Origin: Enterobacter asburiae
GTDB lineage: Bacteria > Pseudomonadota > Gammaproteobacteria > Enterobacterales > Enterobacteriaceae
Assembly: GCF_021440515.1 (NCBI RefSeq)
Contig: NZ_JAKCMV010000023.1
Span: 1 to 46,644 of the forward strand
Direction of reading: 5' to 3'
Length of the DNA stretch: 46,644 nucleotides
The notes under the pieces are model-generated. The model saw only the letters and a list, made by a program, of their open reading frames with translations, did not search any database and was not told the origin of the DNA. Positions 36,065-44,981 of the stretch are shown one piece after another. Position numbers and translations under genes: made by a program. The first letter of the stretch is position 1; each line of letters opens with the position of its first letter.

Positions 36065-36250
36065 TCAGACGAGCATATTGCAGGCCTTCCAGTAGTTCAG
36101 CAGCCGCTCGTCGTCGTGCTCTCTCTCCGCTTTGATTTTCATCGTCTGCGCCAGAGTTTCTCTCGATACCTCATGCCCTTTTTGCACGATGTCGAGAACC
36201 GCTTCCCCAAGTGCCAGTGAAATTTCTGTACGATTATTGTGTATCGTCAT
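36065..36250 (-). CDS. YmgB/AriR-family small regulatory protein
   Basis: 61 residues with the family core LGEAVLDIVQKGHEVSRETLAQTMKI, then a polar linker and ERLLNYWKACNMLV. E. coli YmgB/AriR is a small dimeric helix protein affecting biofilm and acid resistance. ATG 36250 has GGAGAT at good spacing. The upstream region to 36476 is AT-rich and holds divergent promoters of this gene and the DUF2171 gene. Confidence 0.85.
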   Translation of the reverse strand: MTIHNNRTEISLALGEAVLDIVQKGHEVSRETLAQTMKIKAEREHDDERLLNYWKACNMLV

Positions 36251-36476
36251 AAATATCTCCTCGGTTGGTTGCGTTAATTTAATTATGAGAGATATTTTTT
36301 CATGGCGAAAATATTTCATCTTATTCTTATTTTTGCCGAAAAGTTTTCGCGCGGATAGTCGCACTTTATTATTCTGTCAATGATGTTTCAAAATGCTAAT
36401 AAGCGCCTGCAAACCGAATTTATGGGCTACAGTTAATTTCGTGCAACAGCCATATAACCGAAACAGGAGATATAAC

Positions 36477-36710
36477 ATGGTAAATACAAGCGAAATTAAG
36501 GATCATACCCAGGTTGTAGCCAGCTGCGGAACGCACGTCGGCGTTGTGGACCATCTGGACGGCGATCGTATCAAGCTTGCTAAAAGCGACCCTGAAGCGG
36601 GTGGAAAACACCACTATATTCCAGTGAGCTGGGTCGACAAAGTGGAAGATAATAAAGTTATCCTGACCAAAAACCATAAAGAGGTTTTTGCTGAGTGGCA
36701 GGAAGCGTAA
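36477..36710 (+). CDS. DUF2171 small protein
   Basis: 77 residues in a PRC-barrel-like pattern: VVASCGTHVGVVDHLDGDRIKLAKSD, then HHYIPVSWVDKVEDNKVILTKN. The family is widespread and of unknown role, often linked to stress conditions. AGGAGATATAAC precedes ATG 36477. A longer frame to 36393 lacks a ribosome site. A hairpin follows the gene. Confidence 0.85.
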   Translation: MVNTSEIKDHTQVVASCGTHVGVVDHLDGDRIKLAKSDPEAGGKHHYIPVSWVDKVEDNKVILTKNHKEVFAEWQEA

Positions 36711-36736
36711 ATATATTTCACGCTGAATAGTAATAT

Positions 36737-36762
36737 TGTGCTCCGGCTTCGGCTGGAGCACA
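36737..36762 (+). terminator. Hairpin after the DUF2171 gene
   Basis: TGTGCTCC/GGAGCACA (36737-36744 with 36755-36762), followed by GTAATATCT rather than a T run. Confidence 0.5.
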
Positions 36763-36840
36763 GTAATATCTGCACATTGCCGCCTCGATAAATGAATGTT
36801 ACTGTTTTACATTATTTTTATCCGACGCAGGCAACGCATA

Positions 36841-37794
36841 ATGCTCCAGAATGAAATCACCTCAGAAAAACGTGTCTTTTATGTTGAGGATTTTCAGGTT
36901 TTTGGCGAGCGTTACGGCATTGATTATCGCTTCCCGCTGCTTGGCGACGCGCAGGCCATCGGCAGCCCGGTGCTTCAGGGCGACGTGGAAGAGATGACCC
37001 TCTCATCAGGCATTTCCCTTACCCACTCGGACGTGCGGGTACTTCAACCCTACGAAACCACCTCTCGCCACAGCAGCCCGCTTTATATACTGATGGTGCT
37101 GGAAGGCTGCGTCACGCTTAGCCTCAGCGACACCGAATACGCGGTGCGCTCCGGCATGGCGTTCATTTCACAGCTGAGCGAACAGCAGGCGATGAGCGCG
37201 CGCCACGACGCCAACAGCACTCTGAAAACGCTCTCGTTCGGCGTCTATCCCGACGACGCGCAGCGCGAAAGCCTGCTGGACTCTCTGCTGGCCGAGTGGC
37301 GGGCGCTGAACACCCCGACCTTCCTCTGGCAGGTGCCGGGCTTTGTGCTCAGCGGTATTCAGCAGGCGCAGCAGCAGGGGCTAAGCGCGCTGTCGCGTAA
37401 GCTACTGCTGAAGGGGCCGATGTATCAGCTGCTGGGCCACGGCCTGTATCAGCTTCAGCAGACCAGCCCCTGCCGCCCTGAACAGGCGCGTCTGGAGCGC
37501 GTGCGCTGCCTGCTTGAGCAGTCTCCGGAGCGGGACCATACGCTCGCGCAGCTGGCGACGCTGGCGGCAATGAGCCAGAGCAGCCTGCGCGGTAAATTCC
37601 GTAAACGCTACGGCTGCACGCTGTTTGAGTATCTGCGCGACTGCCGCCTTGCGCTGGCGCGCCGTTACCTGCTGGAAGGCTACAGTGTGCAGCAGGCGGC
37701 GTGGATGTCGGGCTACCAGCACGCCACCAACTTTGCCACCGCGTTTCGCCGCCGCTACGGTATCTCGCCCGGCAGCCTGCGCCATTCTCGCTAA
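36841..37794 (+). CDS. AraC-family regulator of the adjacent siderophore receptor (FoxR/PchR-like)
   Basis: 317 residues. The N-terminal ligand-sensing half (about 1-215) resembles PchR-type regulators. The last 85 residues form two AraC helix-turn-helix units: HTLAQLATLAAMSQSSLRGKFRKRYG and YSVQQAAWMSGYQHATNFATAFRRRYGISPGSLRH. PchR/FoxR-type proteins activate a TonB receptor gene when its iron-siderophore is present. The gene for such a receptor lies 139 bases downstream in the same direction. The ATG at 36841 is the first that fits; an earlier in-frame ATG at 36796 is unlikely. Confidence 0.88.
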   Translation: MLQNEITSEKRVFYVEDFQVFGERYGIDYRFPLLGDAQAIGSPVLQGDVEEMTLSSGISLTHSDVRVLQPYETTSRHSSPLYILMVLEGCVTLSLSDTEYAVRSGMAFISQLSEQQAMSARHDANSTLKTLSFGVYPDDAQRESLLDSLLAEWRALNTPTFLWQVPGFVLSGIQQAQQQGLSALSRKLLLKGPMYQLLGHGLYQLQQTSPCRPEQARLERVRCLLEQSPERDHTLAQLATLAAMSQSSLRGKFRKRYGCTLFEYLRDCRLALARRYLLEGYSVQQAAWMSGYQHATNFATAFRRRYGISPGSLRHSR

Positions 37795-37896
37795 CCTACT
37801 TTTCCTCTACATGCGAACGCCATCCGTGCGGTTTGTCATCGCGCATACGTAACCTGGCGGCGCGCATAGCTGTTTATCATCTCAAAAGGGTAATAA

Positions 37897-37915
37897 TTCT
37901 TATTAACAATAAGAA
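37897..37915 (+). promoter_or_regulatory. Palindrome before the siderophore receptor, candidate Fur or AraC-regulator site
   Basis: TTCTTATT/AATAAGAA (37897-37904 and 37908-37915) around AAC, preceded by TAATAA. It is AT-rich and resembles the repeated NAT-AAT pattern of Fur sites only loosely. It sits 19 bases before the receptor ATG, where repression by iron would act. Confidence 0.5.
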
Positions 37916-37933
37916 ATACCTTTGGAGATGGTC

Positions 37934-40024
37934 ATGTTTGTTAAGTCGCGTCTGGCACTGCTGGTGGGATGGATTACCGGTGGCGTCGCTTTTCCTTTGC
38001 TGGCGCAGGATGCCCAAAAAACTGAAACCGTGGTGGTCACGTCGCAGATGCAGAGTGGCGCCACCAAGCTGGAAACGCCGGATATCGAAACTCCACAGGC
38101 GGTCTCTATCGTCACCCGCGAGCAGTTCGAAGAGCAGGGCGCAACCAGCGTGCGCCAGGCGGTAAGCTATACGCCGGGGGTTTATAGCAACCAGATTGGC
38201 GCATCGAACCGCTTCGATTACATGGTGCTGCGCGGCTTCTCGGACGGCAGCCTGGATAACGTGTATCTCGACGGCCTGAAGATGATGGGTGACACCAACT
38301 CGCACAGCTCGCTGGTGGTCGATCCGTGGTTCCTGGAAAATATCGAAGTGGTGCGCGGCCCGGCCTCGGTGCTGTACGGGCGTTCCTCGCCGGGCGGCAT
38401 CGTCGCGCTGACCTCACGCAAGCCGTCGTTCGATCCGGGCGGCGAGATCAAGCTGTTCGCGGGGAATAACGATCAGCGCGGCGCGATGTTCGACGTGACC
38501 GGCCCGCTGGATGATAACGATCGCGTGGCGGTGCGCTTAAGCGGCATGACCCGCTACGCCGACTCCCAGTTCGATCCGCTGAAAGAGGAGCGTTACGCGC
38601 TGATGCCGAGTCTCACCTGGCGCATCACCGATAACACCCGCCTGGATCTGATGGCCTATCTGCACCGGGATCCGGAAGGCGGCAGCCACTCGGGGCTGCC
38701 GTATGACGGCACGGTCGATCCGCACTATGGCAAGAAGATCGCCAATACCTTCTTCGAAGGCGAAGATGACTACGACAAGTACGATCGCCGCGAGAACATG
38801 GTCGGCTACAACATAGAGCATCTGTTTGATAACGGCTGGTCGGTGCGCCAGAAGCTGCGCTATCTGCACACCAAAGTGGAGCTGAATCAGGTCTATGCGG
38901 CGGGCTGGCTCAACGAAACCGAACTTAACCGCGGCTATTCCGGCTCGGATGAGAAGATGAACGCGGTGACGCTGGATAACCAGGTCGACGGCAGCTTCGA
39001 TACCTGGGCGGTGAACCACCGCGTGCTGATCGGCATGGACTATCAGGATCGCAGCAACAATACCACCGGGTACTACGGCGGCTTCCCGCCAATCGACGCG
39101 TTCCATCCGGTGTACGGCGCGAAGCCTGACTACATCACCATGTACAGCCAGGAAAAGCACAAGCTGCGCCAGACGGGCTATTACGTGCAGGACCAGATGT
39201 CGCTTGACCGCTGGCGCCTGACGCTGGGCGGGCGTTATGACCAGGTGAGCGTGTCGAACATCGACAAGCTGAACAATACCCGCAGCGATCTGGATAAGAA
39301 CAACTTCAGCAGCCGCGCGGCGCTGATGTACCTGTTTGATAACGGCGTCGCGCCGTACGTCAGCTACTCCACCGCCTTTACCCCGACCAGCTTCGCCGAC
39401 GAGCAGGGCAATATCCTCGATCCGATGAAGGGTAAACAGTGGGAAGCGGGCGTGAAGTACGAGCCGGAAGGGATGAACAGCCAGTTCAGCGCCTCTGTGT
39501 TCCGCATCAATCAGAAAAATATCGCCACCAAAGAGGAGCCGACCGACCCGTATCGTTCCATCGGTGAAATCGAATCTGAGGGCGTAGAGCTGGAGGCCAT
39601 CGGGCAGTTGACCGACAGCCTGCGGGTCCAGGCGGCGTATACCTACACGGATATCCGCTACAAGAAGAGCAGCCCGGAAGAGGAGGGCAAGCGCGCCGTG
39701 TATGCCCCGCGCAACATGGCCAGCGCCTGGCTGAGCTACGACGTTAAATCCGGCCCGCTGGACGGCCTGCTGCTGGGGTCAGGCGTGCGTTACGTGAACG
39801 GCGTGACCAGCGACCGTCAGAACACCCATACGCTGCCGTCGTATACGCTGGTGGATATGGTGGTGGGCTATGACCTGACGAACGTGGGGCTGAAGGGGGT
39901 GAGCGCGCAGCTTAACGTGAATAACCTGACCGACAAGCGCTACGTGGCGGCCTGTAACTCGCTGTCATACTGCTACTTCGGTGCAGAACGCAGCATCGTG
40001 GGCAGCGTGTCATGGGCGTTTTGA
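37934..40024 (+). CDS. TonB-dependent ferric siderophore receptor (FoxA-like)
   Basis: Outer-membrane iron-siderophore importer, 696 residues. A signal peptide (MFVKSRLALLVGWITGGVAF, cut near LLAQ) is followed by a TonB box region (TETVVVTSQ), the plug with ETPQAVSIVTREQFEEQG and VVRGPASVLYGRSSPGG, and a 22-strand barrel ending in the aromatic VSWAF. Length, plug and the barrel are most like ferrioxamine receptor FoxA, though FhuA-type or other hydroxamate receptors are not excluded. GGAG precedes ATG 37934; two earlier in-frame starts are badly spaced. The AraC-type regulator upstream suggests ligand-specific induction. Confidence 0.9.
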   Translation: MFVKSRLALLVGWITGGVAFPLLAQDAQKTETVVVTSQMQSGATKLETPDIETPQAVSIVTREQFEEQGATSVRQAVSYTPGVYSNQIGASNRFDYMVLRGFSDGSLDNVYLDGLKMMGDTNSHSSLVVDPWFLENIEVVRGPASVLYGRSSPGGIVALTSRKPSFDPGGEIKLFAGNNDQRGAMFDVTGPLDDNDRVAVRLSGMTRYADSQFDPLKEERYALMPSLTWRITDNTRLDLMAYLHRDPEGGSHSGLPYDGTVDPHYGKKIANTFFEGEDDYDKYDRRENMVGYNIEHLFDNGWSVRQKLRYLHTKVELNQVYAAGWLNETELNRGYSGSDEKMNAVTLDNQVDGSFDTWAVNHRVLIGMDYQDRSNNTTGYYGGFPPIDAFHPVYGAKPDYITMYSQEKHKLRQTGYYVQDQMSLDRWRLTLGGRYDQVSVSNIDKLNNTRSDLDKNNFSSRAALMYLFDNGVAPYVSYSTAFTPTSFADEQGNILDPMKGKQWEAGVKYEPEGMNSQFSASVFRINQKNIATKEEPTDPYRSIGEIESEGVELEAIGQLTDSLRVQAAYTYTDIRYKKSSPEEEGKRAVYAPRNMASAWLSYDVKSGPLDGLLLGSGVRYVNGVTSDRQNTHTLPSYTLVDMVVGYDLTNVGLKGVSAQLNVNNLTDKRYVAACNSLSYCYFGAERSIVGSVSWAF

Positions 40025-40052
40025 GTCGTTGATTGTGCCCGATGTGTTTTCC

Positions 40053-40085
40053 CCCTCTCCCTGTGGGAGAGGGTTGGGGCGAGGG
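40053..40085 (+). repeat. Enterobacterial CCCTCTCCC hairpin repeat after the receptor
   Basis: CCCTCTCCC-TGT-GGGAGAGGG (40053-40073) followed by TTGGGGCGAGGG. The same unit appears twice in opposite orientation at 46372-46456. Intergenic repeat, probably also the transcript end between convergent genes. Confidence 0.75.
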
Positions 40086-40097
40086 CATCAGGCCGCA

Positions 40098-41513
40098 CTA
40101 CTCCTCCATCGCAATCATAATCGCCTCGCCCATCTTCTTCAGCGCCTCGCGGTTTTTATCCGTCGGGGGCAGCGCGACGTTGATGCGCAGGCAGTTGCGG
40201 TACTTCCCGGAGGCCGAAAACAGCGACCCGGCCGCCGCCTGAATTTTCAGACGACACAGCTGTTTGCTGACGCACACCATGTCCACGCTTTCCGGCAGCT
40301 CCACCCACAGCAGGAAGCTCCCCTGCGGGCGCGTCACGCAAATCTCCGTCGGGAAAAACTGCCGCACCCAGCAGGTGTAGGTTTCCATATTCTGCTGATA
40401 AATCTGGCGCATCTTGCGCACGTGGCGATGGTAATGACCGTCGCGGATAAACGCCGCCACCGCCATCTGCGTGCCCGGCACGTTAAACCCGCCCGCGGCG
40501 TATTTCATGTGCATCACCCGGTCGTAATAGCGCCCCGGCACGATCCAGCCCACGCGCAGCCCCGGCGCGACGGTCTTGGTAAACGAGCTGCATAAGATCA
40601 CGCGACCGTCGATATCAAAGGAGTGAATGGTGCGCGGGCGGGGATATTCCGTGGCCAGCTCGCCGTAAATATCATCCTCAACGATGACGATATCGTGGCG
40701 CTGGGCCAGCGCCAGCGCCTGCTTCTTGCGCGCCTCCGGCATGATAAACCCGAGCGGGTTATTGCAGTTCGGCACCAGGATCACCGCCTTGATCGGCCAC
40801 TGCTCCAGCGCCAGCTCTAAGGCCTCCACGCTGATCCCGGTCTGCGGATCGGTGGGGATCTCAATCGCCTTGATATCAAACCCGCGCAGCATCTGCATGG
40901 TGCCGTGAAACGACGGCGATTCCACCGCCACGATATCCCCCGGCTTGCAGATCGACAGCAGCGCAATCGACAGCGCGCCGTGGCAGCCGTTGGTGATCAC
41001 GATCTCGCCGGGCGTCACCGTCGATCCGCCGTCCAGCATCAGGCGCGCGATCTGCTCGCGCAGCTCAAGCCGCCCGTCCAATACGTCGTAGCCGAGCATA
41101 TCCCCGGTATTGTGCTGGGCGATGCGGCTCATCTCCCGCCACAGGGGCTTCAGGCTGGGCTGGTCGAGATTGGGCGAGCCGCCGCCGAAGGAGATCATCT
41201 CTTTGTCGGCGCGCGCGTCGAGCAGCATCATCACCTCATCCCACTGGGTCACGTCGACGGGGCGCTGCACCGGGCGCGTCATCTCCGGCACCGGCGGCTG
41301 GGCCTTGCGCCGGGAGACAAAATAGCCGGAGCGGGGCTGCGGGACGATCAGGTTGAGGTTTTCAAGAATGTGGTAGGCCTGCTGTATGGTGCTGATGCTC
41401 ACGCCGTGCTCCTGGCTCAGCGCGCGCACCGACGGCAAACGCTCGCCGCTGCGGTACAGCCCCTGTTCGATACGTTCCGCCAGAATATTGGCCAGATGTT
41501 GGTAGCGCGTCAT
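40098..41513 (-). CDS. yjiR: MocR-type transcription factor YjiR (GntR helix-turn-helix plus aminotransferase fold)
   Basis: 471 residues. GntR winged helix at 1-75 (ERLPSVRALSQEHGVSISTIQQAYHILE), then a class I PLP-aminotransferase-like domain with the PLP lysine in SSFTKTVAPGLRVG and the aspartate in VIVEDDIYGELATEY. Very similar to E. coli YjiR, including TRPVQRPVDVTQWDEV and HMKYAAGGFNVPGTQMA. MocR proteins sense PLP or amino compounds and bind direct or inverted repeats near their own promoter. It is divergent from yjiS, as in E. coli. Confidence 0.93.
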   Translation of the reverse strand: MTRYQHLANILAERIEQGLYRSGERLPSVRALSQEHGVSISTIQQAYHILENLNLIVPQPRSGYFVSRRKAQPPVPEMTRPVQRPVDVTQWDEVMMLLDARADKEMISFGGGSPNLDQPSLKPLWREMSRIAQHNTGDMLGYDVLDGRLELREQIARLMLDGGSTVTPGEIVITNGCHGALSIALLSICKPGDIVAVESPSFHGTMQMLRGFDIKAIEIPTDPQTGISVEALELALEQWPIKAVILVPNCNNPLGFIMPEARKKQALALAQRHDIVIVEDDIYGELATEYPRPRTIHSFDIDGRVILCSSFTKTVAPGLRVGWIVPGRYYDRVMHMKYAAGGFNVPGTQMAVAAFIRDGHYHRHVRKMRQIYQQNMETYTCWVRQFFPTEICVTRPQGSFLLWVELPESVDMVCVSKQLCRLKIQAAAGSLFSASGKYRNCLRINVALPPTDKNREALKKMGEAIMIAMEE

Positions 41514-41534
41514 GCTGTATCCTCTGTTTGCACC

Positions 41535-41605
41535 ATACAGATCGTAAAACCAGTACAGATGGCGGTAAAAATCGGCATTCAGATCCTGTTGTAGCGGATC
41601 TGTAT
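41535..41605. promoter_or_regulatory. Repeated ACAGAT motifs in the yjiR-yjiS intergenic region
   Basis: ATACAGATC (41535-41543), GTACAGATGG (41553-41562), CAGATCC (41580-41586) and the inverted GATCTGTAT (41597-41605). Two co-directional and one inverted copies of the same motif between divergent genes, probably binding YjiR, as MocR proteins use repeated sites in such positions. Confidence 0.6.
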
Positions 41606-41689
41606 GTTAAACAAAAGTTGTTTTTGCGTCTGTATTGCACGTGGCGATTTCCACGATGATATCCCCACTGGCACAGTGAGGAGAGCATC

Positions 41690-41851
41690 ATGGAATTTCA
41701 CGAAAATCGTTCAAAACGTCCGTTTATTGCGTTTGTCTGGATCGCGAAAACGCTAGGCAGCTGGTATCGCATCAACCGCACCCGCCGCATTCTGAGTCAG
41801 ATGAGCGACGAGCAGCTCAAGGATGTGGGGTTGTCGCGGAATGATATTTAA
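41690..41851 (+). CDS. yjiS: YjiS-like DUF1127 small protein
   Basis: 53 residues: MEFHENRSKRPFIAFVWIAK then RTRRILSQMSDEQLKDVGLS, the DUF1127 signature. GAGGAG precedes the ATG. Basic and amphipathic; some members elsewhere bind RNA or affect phosphate and envelope traits, but YjiS has no settled function. Adjacent, divergent yjiR probably regulates it. Confidence 0.9.
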   Translation: MEFHENRSKRPFIAFVWIAKTLGSWYRINRTRRILSQMSDEQLKDVGLSRNDI

Positions 41852-41873
41852 ATGTTCAATGCCGAGCCTGTAG

Positions 41874-41901
41874 GCCGGGTAAGGCGTAGCCGCCACCCGG
41901 C
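41874..41901. repeat. REP element after yjiS
   Basis: GCCGGGT (41874-41880) and ACCCGGC (41895-41901) around AAGGCGTAGCCGCC, the standard enterobacterial REP core. Lies between convergent yjiS and a MocR gene. Confidence 0.8.
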
Positions 41902-41907
41902 TCAATC

Positions 41908-43299
41908 TCAGCTCAACAGCGCAAGCGTCTGCCGCTTCGGCCTTTCCAGCAGATCCAGCGCCTCCTGATAGGTCCGCACGTTGTTATAGCCCATCACCAG
42001 CCCGTAGCGCTTGCCCGACCCGCGATACCACTCGGACAGGGCGTTCACCTGCAACTCCTGCTGCTGCCAGCACTGCGCGACCTCGCGGTCACGGCTGCCT
42101 TTGGTGAGAAACGCCACGATATGCATCCCGCCGTCGTTCTGCTCGGTGAAAAACAGATCGCCGTACACCTCCCGCAGGGCGGCAATCATCCAGTCGCGGC
42201 GGCGCTGGTACAGCGCGCGCATCTTCTTGAGATGGCGGAAGAAATGGCCCTCGTCGAGAAAGCGGGTGAGGATCTTCTGCGTCAGCACCGGCTGGCCGCT
42301 GGTGGTGATATCCGCGCAGTCGGTAAACGCTTCCACGGTGCTGGCGGGCATCACCACGTACCCCAGACGCAGCGACGGCATGATGGTTTTGCTGAAGGTG
42401 CCCATAAAAATCACCCGATCGTGCCGATCGAGGCTTTTCAGCGACGGCAGCACCTTGCGGGTGTAATGAAACTCGCCGTCGTAATCATCCTCAACGATCC
42501 ACGCCTCGTTTTGCGTCGCCCAGTCGAGCAGCTGCTGCTTGCGCGGCAGCGAGAGCGTGACCGCCAGCGGGCTCTGATGCGACGGGGTGACGATGGCAAA
42601 GCGGGCTTCGTGGTGGTTACGCAGCAGATAGTCCGTATCAAACCCGGCACGATCGACCGGGACGGTATGCAGGCGCGGGACGATCCGCTTGAGCAGCTGC
42701 TGGCCCATAAAATAGCCCGGATCCTCAAACACCACTTTATCGCTGCGGCTGGCGAGGGTGTCGAGGATCAGGCGCAGGCTGCCGCTGTAGCCGCTGGTGA
42801 TCAGCACCTGTTCGGCGCTACAGGACAAACCGCGCGAGATATTCAGGTAGCGGGCGATGGCCTGACGCAGCGGATACCAGCCCAGAACCGGCGGGTTAAG
42901 CATCTCCTCCTGACGCATTGAACGCGTTGCCTGACCGGCGAGCAGGAGCCATTTTTTGTAGGGAAAACCGTCGAGCGCCGGAATGCCCGGACGTAAATAC
43001 CCGGCGCGTTCACGCTGGCTGATGAGCGAGGCCGGCAGCGTGCCGGTGACCTGTTCATCCGCGGGTGGCTTGACGGCGGGCAGCGATAAATCGGGATTCA
43101 CCCGCGTTCCCCGCGCCCCCTGGCTCACCAGATACCCTTCGCCCGTCAGAATGGCGTAGGCGGTCTCCACCGTTTTGCGCGCGACCTTAAGCTCCTCCGC
43201 CAGCACCCGGATGGCAGGCACTTTGTCGCCGGGCTTCAGCACGCCGCGCGTAATATTGTCGCGATAGCGGGTATAGATATCGTGATAGCCCGGCTTCAT
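41908..43299 (-). CDS. MocR-type transcription factor, PdxR-like
   Basis: 463 residues. GntR winged helix 1-75 (GDKVPAIRVLAEELKVARKTVETAYAIL), linker, then aminotransferase-fold domain with PLP lysine in GTFSKTIMPSLRLGY and VEDDYDGEFHY. PdxR and its relatives read PLP levels and activate pdx or neighbouring genes. Here the divergent neighbour is an AhpD-like peroxidase-type protein, so that gene is the likely target. The shared promoter region is 102 bases. Distinct from YjiR in sequence. Confidence 0.9.
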   Translation of the reverse strand: MKPGYHDIYTRYRDNITRGVLKPGDKVPAIRVLAEELKVARKTVETAYAILTGEGYLVSQGARGTRVNPDLSLPAVKPPADEQVTGTLPASLISQRERAGYLRPGIPALDGFPYKKWLLLAGQATRSMRQEEMLNPPVLGWYPLRQAIARYLNISRGLSCSAEQVLITSGYSGSLRLILDTLASRSDKVVFEDPGYFMGQQLLKRIVPRLHTVPVDRAGFDTDYLLRNHHEARFAIVTPSHQSPLAVTLSLPRKQQLLDWATQNEAWIVEDDYDGEFHYTRKVLPSLKSLDRHDRVIFMGTFSKTIMPSLRLGYVVMPASTVEAFTDCADITTSGQPVLTQKILTRFLDEGHFFRHLKKMRALYQRRRDWMIAALREVYGDLFFTEQNDGGMHIVAFLTKGSRDREVAQCWQQQELQVNALSEWYRGSGKRYGLVMGYNNVRTYQEALDLLERPKRQTLALLS

Positions 43300-43401
43300 G
43301 TCCTACCTCTTTTTACGCATTTTGTATCTTTTTACTATGTCATGAACGGCGTAGATTTGCCTCATCGCATTTCGTATGCCGAACCCAAAAGAGGAAAGAC
43401 A

Positions 43402-43881
43402 ATGAGCACTCGCGTTAACCACCATAAAGCTACACCTGCCCTCGCTAAAGCGCTGTCCGACCTGAGCATGGAGGTGGCAAAAACCTCTCTCGATCCGGCC
43501 CTGAAACACCTCATCGACATCCGCGTGTCCCAGCTGAACGGCTGTACCTTCTGTCTGGATATGCACTCGAAAGAGGCCAAAATTGCGGGCGAGCGCGAGC
43601 TGCGCCTGTACCATCTGGCGGCGTGGCGTGAATCACAGCTGTTCAGCGCCCGCGAAAAAGCGGCGCTGGCCTTCACCGAAGCGCTGACCCAAATCGGCGT
43701 TCACGGCGTGAGCGACGCGCTGTATCGCAGCGTGGCGGAACATTTCTCGGACGTAGAGATTTCAGAGCTGAACTTCGCGATTGTCGCCATCAACGCCTGG
43801 AACCGTCTGGGGATCACCTCCCGCATGGAGCCCGGCTCGCTTGACGTGGCCTACGGCCTGAACAAGGCTAATCTGGCGTAA
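43402..43881 (+). CDS. Carboxymuconolactone decarboxylase/AhpD-family protein
   Basis: 159 residues with the AhpD core: LIDIRVSQLNGCTFCLDMHSKEAK carries C48, C51 and H55, the CxxC-x3-H of alkylhydroperoxidases. The rest (RLYHLAAWRES, FSAREKAALAFTEALTQIG) is typical of the family. Likely a thiol antioxidant enzyme, not a true decarboxylase. GAGGAAAG precedes ATG 43402, preferred to the longer frame from 43282. Divergent from a MocR regulator and ended by a strong terminator. Confidence 0.9.
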   Translation: MSTRVNHHKATPALAKALSDLSMEVAKTSLDPALKHLIDIRVSQLNGCTFCLDMHSKEAKIAGERELRLYHLAAWRESQLFSAREKAALAFTEALTQIGVHGVSDALYRSVAEHFSDVEISELNFAIVAINAWNRLGITSRMEPGSLDVAYGLNKANLA

Positions 43882-43944
43882 CGTCAGCGCCTCACTGCTC
43901 GCAAGTGCCTGCCCGATGGGATAGCCAGTGAGCAACTCATGACG

Positions 43945-43965
43945 GCCCCGGTGACGGGGCTTTTT
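43945..43965 (+). terminator. Intrinsic terminator after the AhpD-family gene
   Basis: GCCCCG-GTGA-CGGGGC followed by five T residues. Confidence 0.85.
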
Positions 43966-43974
43966 CACGTCGCG

Positions 43975-44496
43975 TTAGTCTACAAATAAGGGTTCAAAGG
44001 TCTTAATGGGTAAGAAAAGCGTGTTTTCGTTCTCACCTGTAAGGGGAATAAATCCCAGCGTTAAGTAGAAGTTCTTCGCGCTGTTATGGAGCGCCTCTAC
44101 AAAAATCGCATGGATACCCACCGCCAGCGAGGCGTGATAAACGGTCCTCATCGCATGAGTGACGAGCAGCTCCCCATAGCCTTGACCCTGAATACGCTTG
44201 TCGATGGCCAGCCGACCTAAGGTGACGCTCGGCTCGTTTTTGTAAGGAACGTGCTTTTGCTGATTTTTAGAGGGAAGGGAGGACTTTTCAAAACAGCTGC
44301 CAGAAAGCGTGTAATAGCCCATAACGCGCGGTTTCTGCTCGCGCGTCACCAGCAGATAACCGCGCAGGTATTTGCCGCGATGCTGGCGTTCCAGATGGGC
44401 AGAGAGAAAAGCGTTAAGGCTCTCTTCTCCGCAGTCAAAATGGCTCAAATCATACTCAGCGTCCCCGGAAAAAATCTCTATCTTTAACTCGTTCAC
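43975..44496 (-). CDS. GNAT acetyltransferase toxin (TacT/AtaT/KacT-like)
   Basis: 173 residues. GNAT fold with the acetyl-CoA loop LAIDKRIQGQGYGELLV and the family tail FYLTLGFIPL; CGEESLNAFLSAHLERQ is the usual N-terminal start. Such toxins acetylate the amino group of aminoacyl-tRNA and stop translation. Starts at GTG 44496, three bases after the antitoxin stop, so it is translated from the same message with low initiation. Paired with a DUF1778 antitoxin. Confidence 0.9.
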   Translation of the reverse strand: MNELKIEIFSGDAEYDLSHFDCGEESLNAFLSAHLERQHRGKYLRGYLLVTREQKPRVMGYYTLSGSCFEKSSLPSKNQQKHVPYKNEPSVTLGRLAIDKRIQGQGYGELLVTHAMRTVYHASLAVGIHAIFVEALHNSAKNFYLTLGFIPLTGENENTLFLPIKTFEPLFVD

Positions 44497-44499
44497 GTA

Positions 44500-44769
44500 T
44501 TACTCCATTCCCTGGAGGCGCTTAGCCGCGCGCTTCAGTCGCTCATTCGCTGACGGCGGATTGCTGAGGGCGTCCATTACCCGATCCCATGACGCCTCGT
44601 TAAGAAGCAGGCGGCGGTGCTGTTCGATTACCTCAGCTGCGCGTTCAGAGGCCGTGCTGACCATGAATTGTGAAATCGACTGGTTTGTCATTGCCGCCGC
44701 TTCTTCAATCATGTTTTTGTCATCTTCGGTTAACCGGAGATCGATGCGCTGTTTCTTCAGTGCTGACAT
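44500..44769 (-). CDS. DUF1778 ribbon-helix-helix antitoxin (TacA/AtaR-like)
   Basis: 89 residues. N-terminal ribbon-helix-helix KKQRIDLRLTEDDKNMIEEAAAMTNQSISQFM binds DNA; the C-terminal tail wraps the toxin. First gene of the operon, so antitoxin is made before toxin. A perfect palindrome upstream is the likely operator for autoregulation by the antitoxin-toxin complex. Confidence 0.92.
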   Translation of the reverse strand: MSALKKQRIDLRLTEDDKNMIEEAAAMTNQSISQFMVSTASERAAEVIEQHRRLLLNEASWDRVMDALSNPPSANERLKRAAKRLQGME

Positions 44770-44819
44770 GGTTTCATTCTCAATCTTCTCTTGGGCTTTA
44801 TGCCTCGTTTTACAGGCTT

Positions 44820-44844
44820 AATGTACGGTATTTATCCGTACATT
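44820..44844 (-). promoter_or_regulatory. Operator palindrome of the toxin-antitoxin operon
   Basis: AATGTACGG/CCGTACATT (44820-44828 and 44836-44844) around TATTTAT, 51 bases before the antitoxin start, as expected of a ribbon-helix-helix operator overlapping the promoter. Confidence 0.7.
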
Positions 44845-44981
44845 TATCATAGGTGGGTCTATACCGGAATTCAACGAGAAGTTGAGCCCGGCGCCATCCG
44901 GGACAACGCTTCGCTGTTTGCCGAAGCATTGCGCTTTTCCCTCCTGCATTCTCTCCTCATCCTCACAATGGAGATACACCC

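Noticed and set aside
38537..39160. 207-residue antisense frame inside the siderophore receptor
   Set aside because: GC-rich codon bias gives long opposite frames; the receptor frame is complete and recognisable.
42121..42921. 266-residue frame opposite the PdxR-like gene
   Set aside because: Shadow of an intact MocR-type gene.
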